Below are positions 61,281-64,000 of a stretch of DNA of 64,000 bases, in pieces. The position numbers and the translations under genes are program-made. How positions within the stretch are numbered: position 1 is the stretch's first letter; each line of letters begins with the position of its first letter. The notes under the pieces are model-generated. The model had not been told where the DNA came from, ran no database searches, and was given only the letters and a program-made list of their open reading frames with translations. The stretch is from Kineococcus sp. TRM81007 (GTDB lineage: Bacteria > Actinomycetota > Actinomycetes > Actinomycetales > Kineococcaceae): assembly GCF_022669155.1 (NCBI RefSeq), contig NZ_JALBVB010000040.1, positions 30,755 through 94,754 on the forward strand. The letters run 5' to 3'.

Positions 61281-62468
61281 GTGACCCCCGCTCCGACCCC
61301 CGCACCGCCGCGCGCCACGGCCCTGTCCGAGCGCGTGCCCGCCCCCGACCTGGCCCGCGGGGCGCTGCTGCTGTTCATCTGCCTGGCCAACGTCCACGTG
61401 CACCTGCACGCGCGCCCACCCGGGCAGCTCGGCTACCCCGCCGCCGGCAGCCTGTCGCAGTGGGACCGGGTGGTGACCGTCCTGCAGGCCACCCTCGTGG
61501 ACGCCCGCTCCTTCCCGATGTTCTCCGTGCTCGTCGGCTACGGCACCTGGCAGCTGGTGCGCCGCCACCTGGACGCCGGCGCGACGCACCCGCAGGTCCG
61601 CCGGTCGGTGCGCCGCCGCGGCTGGGCGCTGCTGCTCATCGGCGTCCTGCACGGCGTGCTGCTGTTCTCCGGCGACATCCTCGGCACCTACGGGCTCCTG
61701 CTCGTCCTGCTCGCCGGGGCACTGGCCTCGCCGCGCACGCGCGGCCTGGTCGTGCTCGCCGTCACCGGGACCGTGCTGGTCGGTGCGTTCGGTGCCCTCG
61801 CCGCGGTGCCGCTGCCGGACGACGTGCAGGGTTTCGCGGACTCCCACGCCCGCCAGAGCGCCGCCGGGGCGGTGGCGATGCGCGTCGCCGAGTGGGTGCC
61901 GGGCACCCTCACCGGGCCGCTGGTGGTGTTCGGCGCGGTCGCGGTGGGGGCGATCGCCGCCCGCCGCGGGGTTCTCGACGACCCGGCCCGGCACCGGCGC
62001 ACCCTGCTGGTCGCTGGCGTCGGCGGGGTCCTGCTCGCCGCCCTCGGCGGTCTGCCCCTCGCCCTGGTCACCGTCGGCGCCTGGGAACCCGGCAGCACTA
62101 CCGTCGCGGTCGCCGGGACGGTGCACGCGGTCACCGGGTACGCCGGTGGCGTCGGCTACGCGGCCCTGGCCGGGCTCGTCGTGGCCGCCGCGGCCCGGCG
62201 CGGAGGGCTCGCCGCACCGGGCCGCGCCCTGGTCGCCCTGGGGCGGCGCTCGCTGTCCGGCTACCTGGGGCACTCGGTCGTGTTCGCCGCGCTGCTGCCC
62301 GCCTCCACCCTCGGGCTCGGTGCCGAGCTGGGTGTCGCGCAGGCGTCGGCGCTCGCCGTGGCGACGTGGCTGCTGCTGCTCCTCGGCGCGGCACTGCTGG
62401 AGCGCACCGGGGGCCGCGGGCCCGCCGAGGTGCTGCTGCGCCGCCTCACCTACGGCCGCCGCCGCTGA
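61281..62468 (+). CDS. DUF418-family membrane protein (tandem copy B)
   Basis: A 395-residue DUF418 protein, paralogue of the adjacent 59983 gene. It shares ERVPAPDLARGALLLFICL, SFPMFSVLVGYGTWQLVR, RRGVLDDPARHRRTLLV and GRRSLSGYLGHSVVFAALLP. The linker between TM blocks differs most (residues ~165-205). The 5' region retains CGACGACCGGCGGACGCG at about 61230, also found before copy A. The pair probably arose by recent tandem duplication. Confidence 0.85.
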   Translation: MTPAPTPAPPRATALSERVPAPDLARGALLLFICLANVHVHLHARPPGQLGYPAAGSLSQWDRVVTVLQATLVDARSFPMFSVLVGYGTWQLVRRHLDAGATHPQVRRSVRRRGWALLLIGVLHGVLLFSGDILGTYGLLLVLLAGALASPRTRGLVVLAVTGTVLVGAFGALAAVPLPDDVQGFADSHARQSAAGAVAMRVAEWVPGTLTGPLVVFGAVAVGAIAARRGVLDDPARHRRTLLVAGVGGVLLAALGGLPLALVTVGAWEPGSTTVAVAGTVHAVTGYAGGVGYAALAGLVVAAAARRGGLAAPGRALVALGRRSLSGYLGHSVVFAALLPASTLGLGAELGVAQASALAVATWLLLLLGAALLERTGGRGPAEVLLRRLTYGRRR

Positions 62469-62511
62469 ACCCCGGCTCGCGCCGCGGCCCGGCACACCCG
62501 ACAGTGGGCGG

Positions 62512-63321
62512 GTGCCGGAGGGGGACAGCGTCTACCGGGTGGCGCGCACCCTGGACACCCGGTTGCGCGGCACCACGGTGCGCGCCGCCGACCTGCGCGT
62601 GCCCCGGCACGCCACCGCGGACCTCACCGGCGCCCGCGTCCTGGGCACGGTCCCGCGCGGCAAGCACCTGCTGACCCGCTTCGACCTCGACGGTTCCGCG
62701 CTGACCCTGCACACCCACCTGCGCATGGACGGCTCCTGGACCGTCCTGGCCCCCGGCAAGGTGCTGCCGCGCCGGCTGGCGCCGGACGTGCGGGTGCTGC
62801 TGCGCACCACCGGACCCACCGCGGCCGGGCTGAAGCTGGGCGTGGTGGAACTGCTGCCCACGGCCGAGGAGCACACCGCCGTCGGGCACCTCGGCCCCGA
62901 CCTCCTCGACACGGGCGCCCCCCTCGACGAGGTCGTCGCGGGGGCGGTGCGCAACCTCGCGCGGGAACCGCAGCGGCCGCTGGCCGCGGCCCTGCTGGAC
63001 CAGCGGGTCCTGGCGGGGCTGGGGAACCTGTGGGTGAACGAGCTGTGCTTCCTTCGCGGGCACCTGCCCACCCGCCCCACCGGCGAGGTGGACCTCGAAC
63101 CCCTCGTGCGCCTGGCGGTGAAGCTGCTGCGGTTCTCCGTGGCCCCGCACGGCGCCCACCAGGTCACCACGGGCGACACCCGCCCCGGCCGGCAGCACTG
63201 GGTGTACGGGCGGGCCGGGCAGCCGTGCCTGCGGTGCGGGACGCCGATCGAGGTCAGCGCCGAGGTTCCCGGGGACGCCGAGCGGCGCCGCACGTGGTGG
63301 TGCCCGCACTGCCAGTCGTGA
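62512..63321 (+). CDS. Fpg/Nei-family DNA glycosylase (endonuclease VIII-like)
   Basis: A 269-residue base-excision repair enzyme. The mature N-terminus is Pro-Glu-Gly-Asp (PEGDSVYRVA), with Pro the Schiff-base nucleophile and Glu next. H2TH domain includes LLDQRVLAGLGNLWVNELCF near residue 165. The zinc finger is CLRCGTPIEV...CPHC at the C-terminus. This is the actinobacterial Nei2-type length. GTG 62512. It removes oxidised pyrimidines (family knowledge). Confidence 0.92.
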   Translation: MPEGDSVYRVARTLDTRLRGTTVRAADLRVPRHATADLTGARVLGTVPRGKHLLTRFDLDGSALTLHTHLRMDGSWTVLAPGKVLPRRLAPDVRVLLRTTGPTAAGLKLGVVELLPTAEEHTAVGHLGPDLLDTGAPLDEVVAGAVRNLAREPQRPLAAALLDQRVLAGLGNLWVNELCFLRGHLPTRPTGEVDLEPLVRLAVKLLRFSVAPHGAHQVTTGDTRPGRQHWVYGRAGQPCLRCGTPIEVSAEVPGDAERRRTWWCPHCQS

Positions 63322-63342
63322 GCGCGCGGGACGCCGCGGCGC

Positions 63343-64000
63343 TCAGCCGGCGCTGGTTCCCAGCGGGGCGGGGTCGGTGAACGCGACGGCGCCGTCGTCG
63401 CCGACGCGGGCGCGCACGACGCTGCCGTAACCCTCCTCGACGAGCTTGTCGAACAGCGGCTGCATCCGCTTGGCCTGCTTCACCAGCGCCACCCGGTACC
63501 CCTCGGCGGCCATCTCGCGCTGCCGGCGCACCAGGTCCCCGGCGGGTACGTCCGCCGCGTGCACCAGCGCCACCGCGCGGGAGGCGTCGTCCTCGAGGTG
63601 CACGTGGTCGGCGATGCGCTCGAAACCGATGGAGAACCCGCAGGCGGGCAGGTCCCTGCCGCTGAAGCGGCCCACCATCCGGTCGTAGCGACCGCCACCC
63701 GCGATGGACGACCCCGAGCCCGACAGGGCCATCTCGAAGATGGGGCCGGTGTAGTACCCCATGCCGCGCACGAGGCTGACGTCGAACACCACGGGCAGTT
63801 CCGGCGCCGACACCGCCAGCGCCGCACCGATCTCCCCGAGGCGCTGCACCGCTTGCGCAGGCACCGCGTCCGGCAGCGCCGCGGCCAGCGCAGCGGGGTC
63901 CGACAGGGTGGTGACCGTCAGCAGCTCACCGAGCGCGGACTCCAGGTTCGCGACGTGCCCGTCGGCGAAGCCCTTCCCGCGCAGCTCGGCCATCACGCCG
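63343..64000 (-). CDS. HisS-like class II synthetase, partial (window edge)
   Basis: The C-terminal 219 residues or so of a histidyl-tRNA synthetase-like protein; the frame is open at 64000, so the N-terminus lies outside. Visible: RGMGYYTGPIFEM (histidine-loop, where HisS normally has RGLDYYTG), GGGRYDRMVG, and motif 3 SIGFERIAD. The Gly in place of Asp at the histidine-binding loop suggests a non-canonical role, such as a HisZ-like subunit or a paralogue. Lies 21 nt after the Nei-like gene, convergent. Confidence 0.8.
   Translation of the reverse strand, partial: GVMAELRGKGFADGHVANLESALGELLTVTTLSDPAALAAALPDAVPAQAVQRLGEIGAALAVSAPELPVVFDVSLVRGMGYYTGPIFEMALSGSGSSIAGGGRYDRMVGRFSGRDLPACGFSIGFERIADHVHLEDDASRAVALVHAADVPAGDLVRRQREMAAEGYRVALVKQAKRMQPLFDKLVEEGYGSVVRARVGDDGAVAFTDPAPLGTSAG

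Overview
The window comes from a high-GC Gram-positive actinobacterium. G+C is very high, third codon positions are almost all G or C, GTG starts are frequent, and many genes overlap by 4 bp (GTGA). It encodes a bacterial proteasome activator ending in Gly-Gln-Tyr-Leu, a mycothiol-type DinB-fold enzyme, PspC-linked two-component signalling, and a CUT1 sugar importer without its own ATPase. Gene content resembles Kineosporiaceae/Kineococcus-type genomes, but that assignment is inference; no rRNA or tRNA gene is visible.

Layout. 0-8.3 kb: housekeeping genes (Bcr/CflA exporter, HAD hydrolase, trypsin-like protease, MDMPI-type enzyme, proteasome activator Bpa, PAP2 phosphatase, aldo/keto reductase). 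8.4-12.6 kb: a TetR gene and 14-TM drug exporter with a clear palindromic operator, then a GAF-GGDEF-EAL protein. 12.8-18.2 kb: a PH-like protein, an AAA-ATPase remnant, and a two-component system whose PspC-containing kinase diverges from two more PspC genes. 18.2-27.7 kb: aldose epimerase, SRPBCC protein, DUF3140 protein, spore-photoproduct-lyase-like radical SAM enzyme, SDR plus RecQ, an iron-regulated siderophore-binding lipoprotein with an IdeR-type box, and a UvrA-like ABC protein.

27.8-37.1 kb is an accessory stretch. Gene remnants and frameshifts (RibD/DHFR-like, GNAT, XRE regulator, others) are mixed with intact small genes: VOC and TetR sharing an operator, P-loop kinase, NTF2-like protein, phosphotransferase. 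It also holds an unusual stand-alone PheS-like synthetase fused to an FDX-ACB domain.

39.1-50.9 kb is a compact L-fucose locus. A divergent acetyl-xylan-esterase-type hydrolase faces a nine-gene plus-strand run: binding protein, two permeases, GH95 alpha-L-fucosidase, diketo-deoxyfuconate hydrolase, fuconate dehydratase, SDR, L-fucose dehydrogenase and lactonase. Together these encode import, glycan trimming and the whole non-phosphorylative route from fucose to pyruvate and lactate.

51-54.5 kb is a second accessory patch, with a truncated Uma2 gene, an unknown gene, and a large TerD-domain protein carrying a PD-(D/E)XK nuclease signature. 54.7-64 kb returns to chromosomal genes: a nucleotidyltransferase-GNAT fusion, a DUF1353 membrane protein, a GntR regulator, three DUF418 membrane proteins (two a near-identical tandem pair), an NAD epimerase, an Nei-type DNA glycosylase, and the 3' part of a HisS-like gene running off the edge.

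The most notable candidates are the PheS-like/FDX-ACB enzyme, the TerD-nuclease fusion, the complete fucose locus, and a pair of long hairpins sharing one core.
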